Assembly (NCBI GenBank): GCA_903953935.1
Contig: CAJBLF010000056.1
Location: 1 to 46,952 of the forward strand
Direction: 5' to 3'
Length of the DNA stretch: 46,952 nucleotides
Source of the DNA: an uncultured bacterium
GTDB taxonomy: Bacteria; Patescibacteriota; Gracilibacteria; Absconditabacterales; Absconditicoccaceae
Positions 30,747 to 39,635 of the stretch are shown one piece after another (position 1 is the first letter of the stretch; every line of letters begins with the position of its first letter). Made by a program: the position numbers and the translations under genes. Below the pieces are notes generated by a model. It searched no databases. It was not told where the DNA came from and saw nothing but the letters and a program-made list of their open reading frames with translations.

Positions 30747-31820
30747 ATGGAAACTTCAAACAGTATCAATCAGGCCCATGTCGATGAGATATTAGACCTC
30801 ATCAATAGTTTTAATTATGATGAACATATCAATGACGAAGGTATAGCATATAGACGAGAGAATAAGCCAAATATGTCGAGAGTAAAAATGGTGCTTGAAG
30901 ATCTTCTGTTTAATAGAGGAGAAAATTTGAGTTTCAGCGATCAGCAATTTTTGATGGAAATATTTTCACTCAATTTCAATGAATTTCTCAAGGAGCATTA
31001 TTCCATTATTGGTCAGGTACAAGATAAAGATCAGATGCTTATTTTTATTCAGGATCTTTATGAACGTATTCATGGGCAAATGAGAGCTAAATATGAGATT
31101 AAGAGGGTTATTTTTACTATTCAGCAAGAATTGCTCAAAAACACATCTGAGAAATTGTCGCCAAAAAATCTTCAAGCGGCACTCAAAAAGAATTCCGCAG
31201 GAAAGATTGTAGAAAGCTATGCAAATCAGAAAGCAAGTTATGCACTAATAAAAACCAACGATAGTAATTATTATCGGATGGATATTAGCAACAATAAGGT
31301 TCTACAATCTTGTGGAGAATCTCTAGAAAAGGCCTATTCATTTCAAGACAATAAGATATTTGTTTTTGAACAACATGGGGTCAAGACAAAAGAACAGGTG
31401 AAATGACTTATCGAAAGTTTCTTAGTGGTCTCAAATAATACCTCATTGAAATCATTTATGCTCTATCTTCAGGAACAATACGACATCAAAAAAGAATCGT
31501 TAAAATCGTTTATGGATGAAGAAAATGATGGTATTGACCTTGCAGATGTCTACGAAGCAAAGTGAGATGTTTTTGTTTCAGTACTTCTTCAATTGTTGAA
31601 TCATGGGCACATCGTTCCCCATGCTAAAAACATCTATATGCTAAATCAGAATACTTGATTTACTTCTCTCTGAACACGAAAATCGATAGATAAACCAACA
31701 TTGCTCATCGAGTGATACAAATGAATTCCAGGTGTACAGATACCAGTAGTAGATAAAAAGAACAAAAAACATATCATCATAAGTAATGGTCAAGAGCAGG
31801 ATTCATTCGAAGCGGACTAA
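30747..31820 (+). CDS. Hypothetical protein, helical N-terminus
   Basis: The protein has 357 aa from ATG 30747 to TAA 31818. The first 220 residues are charged and mostly helical (KYEIKRVIFTIQQELLKN). TGA at 31405 (KGLIES) and later sites (AKGDVF, NTGFTS) must be Gly, otherwise it would end at 219 aa. I see no catalytic motif or membrane segment. It lies 11 nt before a dUTPase-like gene, in one operon. Function unknown. Confidence 0.7.
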
Positions 31821-31831
31821 TTTATCTTTTT

Positions 31832-32800
31832 ATGATAGAGATTATGGGAGCTTTTGAAGCAAGAGATATAGTCTATGGTGCCGAATCATATCTATCACGC
31901 CAGATATTGGAGAAACATATCAAAAAATTCCGAGTGAGTTGAGATTTTAGTGTTGCAAAAGACACTATCGTCAAACCCAAAGATCTCAATATCGTAAAAG
32001 TAAAACTTGAGAAATCACTTTTTCCTGAGTTGGAATATATCACACCATGAATGCTCAAACACCTTGAAATATCTATGAGAAGCTGTTTTGCACAATCATG
32101 AATTCATATCGTAGGAAAGTTTTTTGATTATATCAATAGTGAAAATATCGAAGAATTAAACACGACATGATCTACTGATCTCGATGTATATGTACTCAAT
32201 AGGTGACTTTCTGATGTGCAACTAAAAGATTGATGAGCATTTTTTAGATTGTATTTTAGACCTTCAGGACAATCTATTACCGGGAATGCACTCTATGAAA
32301 TAGTAAAGTCTTGAAAGCTGAAAGTTGAATGAGAATATGGAAAAGCTTGGTCGCTTGTCTGAGCCAATATGCCTGAACCAAATCAAAAAATTACGTGAAA
32401 AATGTTGGATACTTTATATGAAGCCAAAGAGCTGAAAGAGAATGAATCGTCTGAGGCACTCACATTAAAATTACACCTTAATAATAACATCTATATTCCT
32501 GACAATAAAAAATGAATTCTGATTGAATCCAAGAAAAACCTTGTCGATATCCTTCAACCGTTTGATCCAAATGATCCTAGACATACAGAGCATGATTTCA
32601 ATATTGGTGAAACGCATTATGTAGATTTTTGAGAGTATTTCTGAGCCATTATTTATCAATGATACGATGGAGGATGACATCATATTATATCACCACTGAT
32701 CGATCCATGATTCAAATGACCTATTAGAACAGAAATAGTAAGATGAAATGAATTCAATGATTTTATAGAATTACATATCTATCATAAAAACGGAAAATAA
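31832..32800 (+). CDS. dUTPase/dCTP-deaminase-fold-like protein
   Basis: The protein has 322 aa from ATG 31832; an in-frame ATG at 31844 is the alternative. The late segment HHIISPLIDPGFKGPIRTEI resembles the beta-barrel core of dCTP deaminase and dUTPase (SPLIDPGF pattern), and an earlier segment (LSDVQLKDGGAFFRLYF) may be a second copy of the fold. These enzymes clear dUTP or deaminate dCTP, but catalytic residues are not clear here. About fifteen TGA glycines occur. The transcription terminator overlaps the stop codon. Confidence 0.55.
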
Positions 32801-32817
32801 ACATTCCGTTTTTTTTT
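32788..32817 (+). terminator. Terminator of the 30747-32800 operon
   Basis: Stem AAACGGAA / TTCCGTTT with the TAA stop codon inside the loop, then a long T-run. Confidence 0.85.
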
Positions 32818-32821
32818 ATAT

Positions 32822-32850
32822 AAAAAAACCAACTGCCAATATGACAGTTG
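32822..32850 (-). terminator. Terminator of the radical SAM gene
   Basis: Stem CAACTG / CAGTTG with a 9-nt loop and seven T on the minus strand, about 20 nt after the stop. Confidence 0.75.
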
Positions 32851-32872
32851 ATTATAGGATATTCGTGAGTGT

Positions 32873-33793
32873 TTAGAAGAGTATTGAACCCTCATCATCC
32901 CATTTTGTGTACAATTTGCAATTAGGACGAAGGATAAGATACTTTACTTCTTCTTTTGCGCCACCGTTGGAATTCATACAATCATCATCCACTACACAGG
33001 ACATACCATGTACCGAATAACGATAAGCTCCGAAAGGTAAAATCTCCAGAAGACGTCCATTTTTTTTGATGTAGTCATTGATTTCTTGGATTTTTTCTTC
33101 CTTTGCTTTGTGTTTGATTATCCAACCAGCAATCTCTTTTTCAGCATCATTCTGAGGTATTTCGGTATTATACAAGACCCTGAAAGTGATCTGGTTTGCA
33201 CCGAGTGTTTTTGCGCGTTCAAAGATTTCCGCAGGAGTTTTGTCATTGTAATAATCGACCATATTGAGCGATAACCGGAGATTGAAATCGTATTTCCGGA
33301 TGGCTGCACATGTTTCATCGATTTTTACAAACGCTTTTTCATTTTTCGGCCGTGAATACGCTGCGTTGAGATCTGAGTCGAAGATGTTGAATAAACTCAG
33401 CGAGATTGTCTTTATACGTACAAAGTCACGTAACCAACGAAGGTTTTTTTGTCCGCCATTATCAGCTTCTTCAAGTAAGAAGACTCCGCTTGTTTGGATT
33501 TCCATCCAACGGAAAGGTAAACTTAATCGTTTGTTGAGGTCAACCACTTTGCGGATAAATGTTTTGTTGATGAGCGGTTCGCCATCGCCGGTGAACATGA
33601 GTGTGTTGCAACCATTGTCACGTGCAAAATTCATAGAATCCAGATAGTCCTGTTCGTACAAAGCCTCAAACTGATAGTTTTTCTCAATCTGATTTTTGTA
33701 AAAATCGGTATCGGTATGAAGTTTACTTACGCAACAAGCACAACTGTTTACACATGCTCCTGGTACTACAATACTTAAGCTTTGAATTTTCAT
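32873..33793 (-). CDS. Radical SAM protein
   Basis: The protein has 306 aa from ATG 33793. The cluster motif ACVNSCACCVSK gives CxxxCxxC (Cys14, 18, 21), and the SAM-contact motif is MFTGDGEPLI (GEPL). A C-terminal group of cysteines (MSCVVDDDCM, RPNCKL) could bind a second cluster. There is no TGA and every one of about 16 glycines is GGN, which is unlikely for a native gene. The reaction is not predictable. It is divergent from the PP2C/kinase operon and shares its TGA-free character. Promoter at 33838-33865 has host-like spacing. Confidence 0.85.
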   Translation of the reverse strand: MKIQSLSIVVPGACVNSCACCVSKLHTDTDFYKNQIEKNYQFEALYEQDYLDSMNFARDNGCNTLMFTGDGEPLINKTFIRKVVDLNKRLSLPFRWMEIQTSGVFLLEEADNGGQKNLRWLRDFVRIKTISLSLFNIFDSDLNAAYSRPKNEKAFVKIDETCAAIRKYDFNLRLSLNMVDYYNDKTPAEIFERAKTLGANQITFRVLYNTEIPQNDAEKEIAGWIIKHKAKEEKIQEINDYIKKNGRLLEILPFGAYRYSVHGMSCVVDDDCMNSNGGAKEEVKYLILRPNCKLYTKWDDEGSILF

Positions 33794-33837
33794 ATCAATT
33801 GTCGTTTAGTTATTTTTTTGTTTGAATTATAAAAGAT

Positions 33838-33865
33838 ACTATACATATTTATATGTAAAAGTCAA
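33838..33865 (-). promoter_or_regulatory. Promoter of the radical SAM gene
   Basis: On the minus strand TTGACT (33860-33865), 16-bp spacer, TATAGT (33838-33843). Confidence 0.7.
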
Positions 33866-33917
33866 CAAATAATATTCAAGCTAGTATCGGAGATTTGTTT
33901 TTACTTATTGTTATTTT

Positions 33918-33965
33918 TACATTTTCTCTTGCAATCACTTAGAAATTGTATATACTACAATTACT
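33918..33965 (+). promoter_or_regulatory. Shared promoter/operator block, copy A (PP2C-kinase-VWA operon)
   Basis: TTGCAA (33929-33934), 16-bp spacer, TATACT (33951-33956). An inverted repeat AATTGTA / TACAATT (33944-33962) brackets the -10 box and could be an operator. This 48-bp block matches 39129-39176 with three differences. Confidence 0.75.
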
Positions 33966-34168
33966 CAAGAGCAAGAAATAATTTGGTATCGTATATCTGC
34001 GACGGACTGCAAGAGCGATAGTAAATAAGCTTTCAAGCTATATATCTGCTCACGAGTGCTCATTACCTACGCCGGGACTTTGTATGAAGGAAGTCCTTAT
34101 AGATTACATTCTACTTATTGTAATTTATACAAGTTCATTAATAGATACACACTAAAAAAACAAAAAAT
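33966..34168 (+). promoter_or_regulatory. Long 5' leader of the PP2C gene
   Basis: About 200 nt without an ORF. It contains hairpins such as GGACTT...AAGTCC (about 34076-34098) and GCTT/AAGC near 34030. It may be a structured leader; no known riboswitch motif was recognised. Copy B of the promoter has only a 46-nt leader. Confidence 0.4.
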
Positions 34169-35017
34169 ATGAAAAATCTCGATCAATTTCAAGTCGCTGG
34201 AGCTTCTGTCGCTGGTTCGCGCCATGTAAAAATCGGTAAAAACAACCAAGACAGTTATGTTTGGATAAGAAATCCCGACTACATTATATGTGTAGTGAGT
34301 GATGGTTGTAGTAGTGGTCCTCACAGCGAGGTCGGCAGCAATATTATAGCTCCTTTGTTTGCCAAGACACTAGCAACGTATATATCCAAACCACATCCTA
34401 GCCTAAGCGATGAAAATTTTTTTCGTCATGATTGGCTATGGTACAATGTCAGGCAAGATGTTCTTGCCCGTATACGTGTCCTTGCACAGAGCATGGATGA
34501 AAATCTGATAGCAACTATTTGTCAGTATTTTCTGTGTACTGTTGTAGGATGTGTAATTACTCCTACGAGTACGTGTATATTTGGCTGTGGGGATGGGGTT
34601 TTCTCTCTCAATGGCGATATGCATGTACTAGGTCCTTTCCCTGGCAATAAGCCTCCCTACCTATGTTATGGAATAACTGGCAGTGAAGTTACCAATCAAA
34701 ATCCTTCACTTCTAGATATCCAGAGACATATAATCTGTCCTACTGATGATGTACAATCTTTACTTATCGGTAGTGATGGAGTATCTGATCTTGTTGGTAG
34801 TTCTGAAAAGAATTTTCCAGGACAAGATAAACGTATAGGTGACATTAGTCAGTTTTGGACTGATGATATTTACTTCTCCAATCCTGAATGGATGCGTAAT
34901 GTATTGGCAACCATCAATACTGAGAAACGCAAACCTGTATGGGAAGAAAGGACTATTATGAAGTATCAGGGATTATTGCCTGATGATACGACACTCATTA
35001 CTCTTAGAGCACATTAA
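34169..35017 (+). CDS. PP2C-family protein phosphatase
   Basis: The protein has 282 aa from ATG 34169. Metal-binding motifs follow the PPM order: NNQDSYVW, CVVSDGCSSGPHSEVGS, LLIGSDGVSDLV and LPDDTTLITL. It has no membrane segment. It should remove phosphate from Ser/Thr, presumably opposing the kinase encoded 13 nt downstream. There is no TGA. It is the first gene of an operon with the kinase, an isochorismatase-like hydrolase and a VWA protein, the composition of TerY-P-type phosphorylation triads. Confidence 0.9.
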   Translation: MKNLDQFQVAGASVAGSRHVKIGKNNQDSYVWIRNPDYIICVVSDGCSSGPHSEVGSNIIAPLFAKTLATYISKPHPSLSDENFFRHDWLWYNVRQDVLARIRVLAQSMDENLIATICQYFLCTVVGCVITPTSTCIFGCGDGVFSLNGDMHVLGPFPGNKPPYLCYGITGSEVTNQNPSLLDIQRHIICPTDDVQSLLIGSDGVSDLVGSSEKNFPGQDKRIGDISQFWTDDIYFSNPEWMRNVLATINTEKRKPVWEERTIMKYQGLLPDDTTLITLRAH

Positions 35018-35030
35018 AAACAATCTGACT

Positions 35031-36917
35031 ATGAAAACCGTTTATCTCAATGGTCAAGCAATCCGACTTTCGAAAGAAATCGGTGCTGGCCAAGAAGCAG
35101 TAGTGTATGATATGGGAAATGGTCAGGTTGCGAAGATTTATCGTCTGCCCAATGATCCTTATTATACCCAATCTCCTGATGAGCAAAAAGCTGCAACAGC
35201 GAGAATTAGTATGCACCAAAAAAAATTAGCAATGTATCCTGGTGGGCTACCCAGCAACATCATCGTTCCTCGTACTCTGTTGACGGATAAGCAAGGAATT
35301 ATCTTGGGGTATACTATGCCATTTATTACTGGTGCTGAGACCCTTCTTAAATATGGAGATATGGGATACCGACAATCTATGAACATTAGTAATAATGAAA
35401 TCAGAGATATCTTCCTCAATCTTCATGACACGCTAAGAAATCTTCATGATAAAAAAGTAATCATCGGTGATTTCAATGACTTGAATATCCTCGTGAAGAA
35501 CAAACAAGTCTATATGATAGATACTGATTCCTACCAATTTGGTCCCTGGATCAGCACGATGTATACAGACAAATTTATAGATCCTTTGTTGTGTGATACG
35601 CTTCTCAAAAATCATGCTCCCTTCTGGACTATGACTCGCAATCACAACTTCAATGGTGACTGGTATGCGTTCGCTGCTCTGCTCTTCAAATCACTTCTTT
35701 TTGTCGATCCCTACGGTGGTATTTACAAACCCAAAGATCCCAATAAAAAGCTGAAACAACAATTTCGTCCTTCCAAAAGGATCAATGTGTTTCATCCTGA
35801 AGTGCTTTATCCTAAGCATGCATATCCTTACAAGGCTTTGGATGCAAATATGCTCCGCTATTTCCAAGACGTTTTCACCAAGGACAAGAGAGGTGAATTT
35901 CCTCACTCACTCCTAAAGAATATGCAATGGAAATATTGTAATGCGTGTGGTATAGAGTATGCAACTCCTGCATGTCCTATCTGCAATGCGGGTCATATAC
36001 ATATCATGTCTCCTATCTCTGTAAGTGGTAATCTCCAAGTAAAAGAAGTTTTTGTTACGGGTGGTATCATCATGTTTGCTGATGTTCAGCATGGCAAGTT
36101 GGTGTATCTGTATCACGAAAACGACCAATACAAACGTGAAAGTGATAGAGTCGTAATCTCTGGACCTTTGTCCCGCAGTTTACATATCGCTATCAATGGA
36201 AACACTACAGTACTGAGTGAATCTCATACTATGGCAGTTGTTGATCAATCCGGCACATCCCAGAAAATGTTTATTGATTGTGTAGGTACACGTCCTGTAT
36301 GTGATGCCAACGATCATCAGATATACTGGGTTGAAAATGGAAATATCTACAAAGCTAATCCTTTGGGATTACAATACTCACCAATCAATATCGGTCAGGC
36401 TATTGTAGATAATACACTGCTATGGACGGGAGATAAATTTGGATTTGGGGTATACAAGGCCGGCAATATTTTGCAAGGATTTATGTTCGATGATGTAAGT
36501 AGTATAATCAACGACAACGTAAACTTACCTTTTATCAAAGGGCAAGTTATCGATGCAAAGACATATATCAGCGACAATCTTGCATGGTTTATGATTGCTA
36601 GCAAAGACCAATCTCAATATATCAATCACTGTATCGTGATAGATAAACATGGAAAAATCCTGACACATATCACTGATGAACAGGAAAATAAATCATGGTT
36701 ATCTCACATCAAAGGTAAATCTGCTTTTGGCAATTATCTTTTCTGCCCTACAGATGATGGTATTATGAGAATAGGAATCGATCCGAGTGGAAACCTGGAA
36801 ACTAAAGTGTTTGTCGATACAGAAAATTATGTCAACGAGCAATCTAGTTTACTGGTTAGCCCTATGGGTATTTATGTTATCAAACGGAATAAGATTCTTC
36901 TTGTTTCTATAAAATAA
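35031..36917 (+). CDS. Ser/Thr protein kinase-like protein with zinc ribbon and C-terminal beta domain
   Basis: The protein has 628 aa from ATG 35031, chosen because it follows the PP2C stop by 13 nt and begins at the kinase fold; an ORF start at 34983 overlaps PP2C. G-loop GAGQEAVVYD, Lys35 in VAKIYR, catalytic GDFNDLNIL (Asp147, Asn152) and a DTD in place of DFG (Asp164) follow in order. After the kinase comes a zinc ribbon, YCNACGIEY and ACPICNAGH. The remaining ~300 residues form repeated beta strands, perhaps a propeller-like sensor. No TGA is used. Together with PP2C and the VWA protein it resembles TerY-P modules. Confidence 0.85.
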   Translation: MKTVYLNGQAIRLSKEIGAGQEAVVYDMGNGQVAKIYRLPNDPYYTQSPDEQKAATARISMHQKKLAMYPGGLPSNIIVPRTLLTDKQGIILGYTMPFITGAETLLKYGDMGYRQSMNISNNEIRDIFLNLHDTLRNLHDKKVIIGDFNDLNILVKNKQVYMIDTDSYQFGPWISTMYTDKFIDPLLCDTLLKNHAPFWTMTRNHNFNGDWYAFAALLFKSLLFVDPYGGIYKPKDPNKKLKQQFRPSKRINVFHPEVLYPKHAYPYKALDANMLRYFQDVFTKDKRGEFPHSLLKNMQWKYCNACGIEYATPACPICNAGHIHIMSPISVSGNLQVKEVFVTGGIIMFADVQHGKLVYLYHENDQYKRESDRVVISGPLSRSLHIAINGNTTVLSESHTMAVVDQSGTSQKMFIDCVGTRPVCDANDHQIYWVENGNIYKANPLGLQYSPINIGQAIVDNTLLWTGDKFGFGVYKAGNILQGFMFDDVSSIINDNVNLPFIKGQVIDAKTYISDNLAWFMIASKDQSQYINHCIVIDKHGKILTHITDEQENKSWLSHIKGKSAFGNYLFCPTDDGIMRIGIDPSGNLETKVFVDTENYVNEQSSLLVSPMGIYVIKRNKILLVSIK

Positions 36918-36951
36918 GACGCCGGCTCCGCCATTGCGGAGTAACGTCGTT
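36918..36951 (+). terminator. Terminator after the kinase gene
   Basis: GACG...CGTC and CTCCGC/GCGGAG stems with a CATT loop and a T-run directly after the stop codon. It may attenuate rather than end the operon, since two same-strand genes follow without an obvious promoter. Confidence 0.75.
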
Positions 36952-37079
36952 TTTATCCAGCTCAGCTGGGTGAAATAAAACTTAGAGCACTATGAGTTTA
37001 AAATTAATTTTGTCATGAAGTGCTTCGTGACCAATAAAAATAGAAATAAAAATAAGTTAAACACTCTAATTCTTTCACC

Positions 37080-38105
37080 ATGAAAAAGTTTAGTAATCCG
37101 AAGCATTACGATGCTTCCAAGGCCGATCAGGTTTACAAGATTGGCTATCAGAATCTGGCAACTGACGCATTGGACTTCAAAGCCCAAAATGCAATCACAG
37201 ATGCAGCCACCGACAAGTTTAAAATCGCTCTCATGCCTATCGATGTGCAAAATACATTCTGCATACCAGGCTTCGAGCTCTTCGTAGGAGGTGCCCCTGA
37301 AGACAGCAAACGTCTTGCTGAATTTGTTTATGCCAATGTTGGTAGGATCACCAAGATCTTCCCGACTATGGATACCCACAAAGCTATGCAAATTTTCCAC
37401 TCGTTGTTCTTTTTGGACGCTAGTGGAAAACCTGTGCCTGCGATGACTATGATCTCTTCAGCAGATCTGATCAATGACACCTACACCATCAATCCTGGTG
37501 TTGCTGCAAGTTTGGGTGTATCTTATACCGCGCTCAAAAAGCACACTATTCACTATGCACAGTCCCTGGAGAAAAAAGGAAAATATCAGCTGACGGTATG
37601 GCCCTACCATGCAATGCTTGGTGGGATCGGACACGCACTGGTATCGATCATCGAAGAAGCCGTATTTTTCCACACCGTTGCAAGAAACAGTGAATCCGGA
37701 ATAGAGATCAAGGGAGGTAATCCTTTGACTGAAAACTATTCTGTGCTCAGTCCTGAGGTTTTAGATACCTTCAATGGTACCGCTATCGCTCAGCGTAATG
37801 CCAGCTTCATCCAGAAACTTCTGGACTATGATATGCTGATCATTACCGGACAGGCCAAATCACATTGTGTTGCCTGGAGTATCGACGACCTGCTCACCGA
37901 CATCATGGCCAAGGATCCCTCACTTGCAAAGAAAGTTTACCTTTTGGAAGACTGTACTTCGCCCGTAGTTATCCCTGGTATCGTGGATTTCACCGACCAA
38001 GCCAATCAGGCTTTTGAAAAATTCCGCAATGCCGGTATGCACATCGTAAAAAGCACCGACCCAATCGATCAGTGGCCGGATGTGGATGTAAACAAATTTA
38101 TATAA
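37080..38105 (+). CDS. Isochorismatase/nicotinamidase-like cysteine hydrolase
   Basis: The protein has 341 aa from ATG 37080. It carries the three catalytic residues of the family in order: Asp in MPIDVQNTFC, Lys in EIKGGNPLTENYS, and Cys in IITGQAKSHCVAWS. The segment LTVWPYHAMLGGIGHAL matches the PncA motif WPxHC..GT.GA with Met in place of the usual cysteine. It is longer than PncA (about 200 aa). A nicotinamidase or other amidase role is possible. There is no TGA, and GC is higher than in native genes. Its place between kinase and VWA genes suggests a role in the same system. Confidence 0.8.
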   Translation: MKKFSNPKHYDASKADQVYKIGYQNLATDALDFKAQNAITDAATDKFKIALMPIDVQNTFCIPGFELFVGGAPEDSKRLAEFVYANVGRITKIFPTMDTHKAMQIFHSLFFLDASGKPVPAMTMISSADLINDTYTINPGVAASLGVSYTALKKHTIHYAQSLEKKGKYQLTVWPYHAMLGGIGHALVSIIEEAVFFHTVARNSESGIEIKGGNPLTENYSVLSPEVLDTFNGTAIAQRNASFIQKLLDYDMLIITGQAKSHCVAWSIDDLLTDIMAKDPSLAKKVYLLEDCTSPVVIPGIVDFTDQANQAFEKFRNAGMHIVKSTDPIDQWPDVDVNKFI

Positions 38106-38118
38106 TCAATAAAAAATT

Positions 38119-38124
38119 AGGAGG
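38119..38124 (+). promoter_or_regulatory. Strong Shine-Dalgarno before the VWA gene
   Basis: AGGAGG, 8 nt before ATG 38133. Most genes of the window have no SD, so this site stands out. Confidence 0.8.
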
Positions 38125-38132
38125 ACAAAAAA

Positions 38133-38924
38133 ATGTCAAACAGTTCAAACAATCTCGGACTCTTGCAGAATGCTCATGAAGAGGGAGATCTCAGTAGTGG
38201 TTCTTTGAATGCACTTACCAAGATTCCCGATATCGGAGCGATTATTCAACAGGGGCTTGGTGTGCCGATAGATTCGGTACGATCGAGCGAAGTTATTCTG
38301 CTCAATATACTCGTTGATGACTCAGGTTCTATCCAGAGTGCTCGTAATGAACAGCCCATAAGGGATGGACATAATATGTTGATTCAGGCTTTGCTTGAGA
38401 GCAAACAACAGGACAATATCGAAGTTATCAACAGGTATCTCAATGGGAAAGTCTTGTATCCCTATACACCACTATCCCTCGTTCCCAAAATGGATTCAGG
38501 AAATTATGATGCCAATGGAGGTACACCTCTATTTGACGAAACAGCAAAGCTTCTGGCTACTGTCATCGCAAAGGCTCAGGATTTCAAAAACAATGGTATC
38601 CAGGTACGGACGATTACTCTGATTCTCACCGATGGTGACGATTGTCATTCACGTACAAGCACAGCTACTGACGTATCTAAGATTGTCACAGACATGCTCA
38701 GAAGTGAAGATCACATCGTTGCTGCTATGGGATTTGATAATGGATCATGCAATTTCAAAAAAGTATTTTCCGATATGGGAATTCCCGATCGTTGGATACT
38801 TACTGCAAATGCAAATCCAAGTGAAATCCGTAAAGCGTTCCAGATGTTTAGTCAGAGCGCTGTACGTGCTTCTCAGAGTGCAGCCCATTTCAGCCAGACC
38901 AGTCTTGGTGGTTTTGGTGGATAA
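38133..38924 (+). CDS. VWA-domain protein (TerY-like)
   Basis: The protein has 263 aa from ATG 38133. A complete MIDAS site is visible: VDDSGSI (Asp62, Ser64, Ser66), Thr in NGGTPLFDE, and Asp in LILTDGDD. The C-terminal 30 residues are Ser/Ala/Gly-rich (SQTSLGGFGG). VWA proteins of TerY type work with a PP2C and a kinase; both lie upstream in the same operon. The start follows an AGGAGG. All glycines are GGN. It ends the operon before a hairpin and a strong terminator. Confidence 0.88.
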   Translation: MSNSSNNLGLLQNAHEEGDLSSGSLNALTKIPDIGAIIQQGLGVPIDSVRSSEVILLNILVDDSGSIQSARNEQPIRDGHNMLIQALLESKQQDNIEVINRYLNGKVLYPYTPLSLVPKMDSGNYDANGGTPLFDETAKLLATVIAKAQDFKNNGIQVRTITLILTDGDDCHSRTSTATDVSKIVTDMLRSEDHIVAAMGFDNGSCNFKKVFSDMGIPDRWILTANANPSEIRKAFQMFSQSAVRASQSAAHFSQTSLGGFGG

Positions 38925-38974
38925 TCGAGACGCAATCAAAATCCGAATTTTTCTGAGGATTTTATAACGTCGAG

Positions 38975-39043
38975 ATTATACCGGCGATTTTTGATACATA
39001 AAGTACGAATGTAATGTATGATTTCAAAAACAGTCGGTATAAT
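38975..39043. repeat. Long imperfect hairpin after the VWA gene
   Basis: Arms ATTATACCG (38975-38983) and CGGTATAAT (39035-39043) enclose TTTTTGA/TCAAAAA and ACAT/ATGT pairs. It may be an RNA 3' structure, a decayed mobile element end or a recombination site. Confidence 0.5.
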
Positions 39044-39085
39044 GTTAAGAAAGTTTTCTTTCTTAGCTAGTCAACTATTAATGAG

Positions 39086-39115
39086 ACCCGTGTTGTATTT
39101 TAACACGGGTTTTTC
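39086..39115 (+). terminator. Terminator of the PP2C-kinase-VWA operon
   Basis: Perfect stem ACCCGTGTT / AACACGGGT with a 7-nt loop and T-run. Confidence 0.9.
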
Positions 39116-39128
39116 TTATTGTAAAAAA

Positions 39129-39176
39129 TACATTTTCTCTTGCAATTGATTAGAAATTGTATATACTACAATTACT
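39129..39176 (+). promoter_or_regulatory. Shared promoter/operator block, copy B (upstream of the pncA-pncB region)
   Basis: TTGCAA (39140-39145), 16-bp spacer, TATACT (39162-39167), with the AATTGTA / TACAATT dyad (39155-39173). Nearly identical to 33918-33965. Confidence 0.75.
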
Positions 39177-39221
39177 CCGGTGGAGTGAAATAGAATGTGA
39201 AGATTTTATTTCTTACTATAT

Positions 39222-39554
39222 ATGCTCATGTTAACAGCTAAACAATCATCGGACATGCTCAAAAACATGTCTCCACAACAAAGACTAGAAGCATTGAAAA
39301 ACAAAGTAAGCGCAAAAACTAGAGAAGCTCTCGAGGTTAAAATTCGTGAAACTGTAGCGGCATATGAAAGAGATATCGAAATTGTTTTGACATCAAAGAT
39401 ATGTACGGATCCAGACAAAGACATCGCAGCTTTATTAAAGGGATTAGGATATACTAGTGTAAAAATCACTTCTGACTTCCCTGGATATAGTGAAAGTTAT
39501 GAAGGTACGACAAAGATAAAATTCTCTATTCCTGAATTCTGTGATCCTGATTAA
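39222..39554 (+). CDS. Small protein, unknown function
   Basis: The protein has 110 aa from ATG 39222 (39228 is equally possible). It has a helical first half (SPQQRLEALKNKVSAKTREA) and a short mixed second half (DFPGYSESYEGTTKIKF). There is no TGA among few glycines. It is the first gene after promoter copy B, ahead of pncA. No family recognised. Confidence 0.6.
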   Translation: MLMLTAKQSSDMLKNMSPQQRLEALKNKVSAKTREALEVKIRETVAAYERDIEIVLTSKICTDPDKDIAALLKGLGYTSVKITSDFPGYSESYEGTTKIKFSIPEFCDPD

Positions 39555-39635
39555 CATTTTTTTTCTCTTCTACTTATTGTACATATTACATTTACTATTT
39601 ATATATTTACTATTTATATATTTACCCCCTTACCT

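Noticed and set aside
34983-35030. Starting the kinase at the longer ORF start
   Set aside because: That start overlaps the PP2C gene and adds residues without similarity to the kinase fold.
37080-38105. Calling the isochorismatase-like gene a second pncA
   Set aside because: It is much longer, has an altered metal motif, and sits in a signalling operon; family level is as far as the sequence goes.
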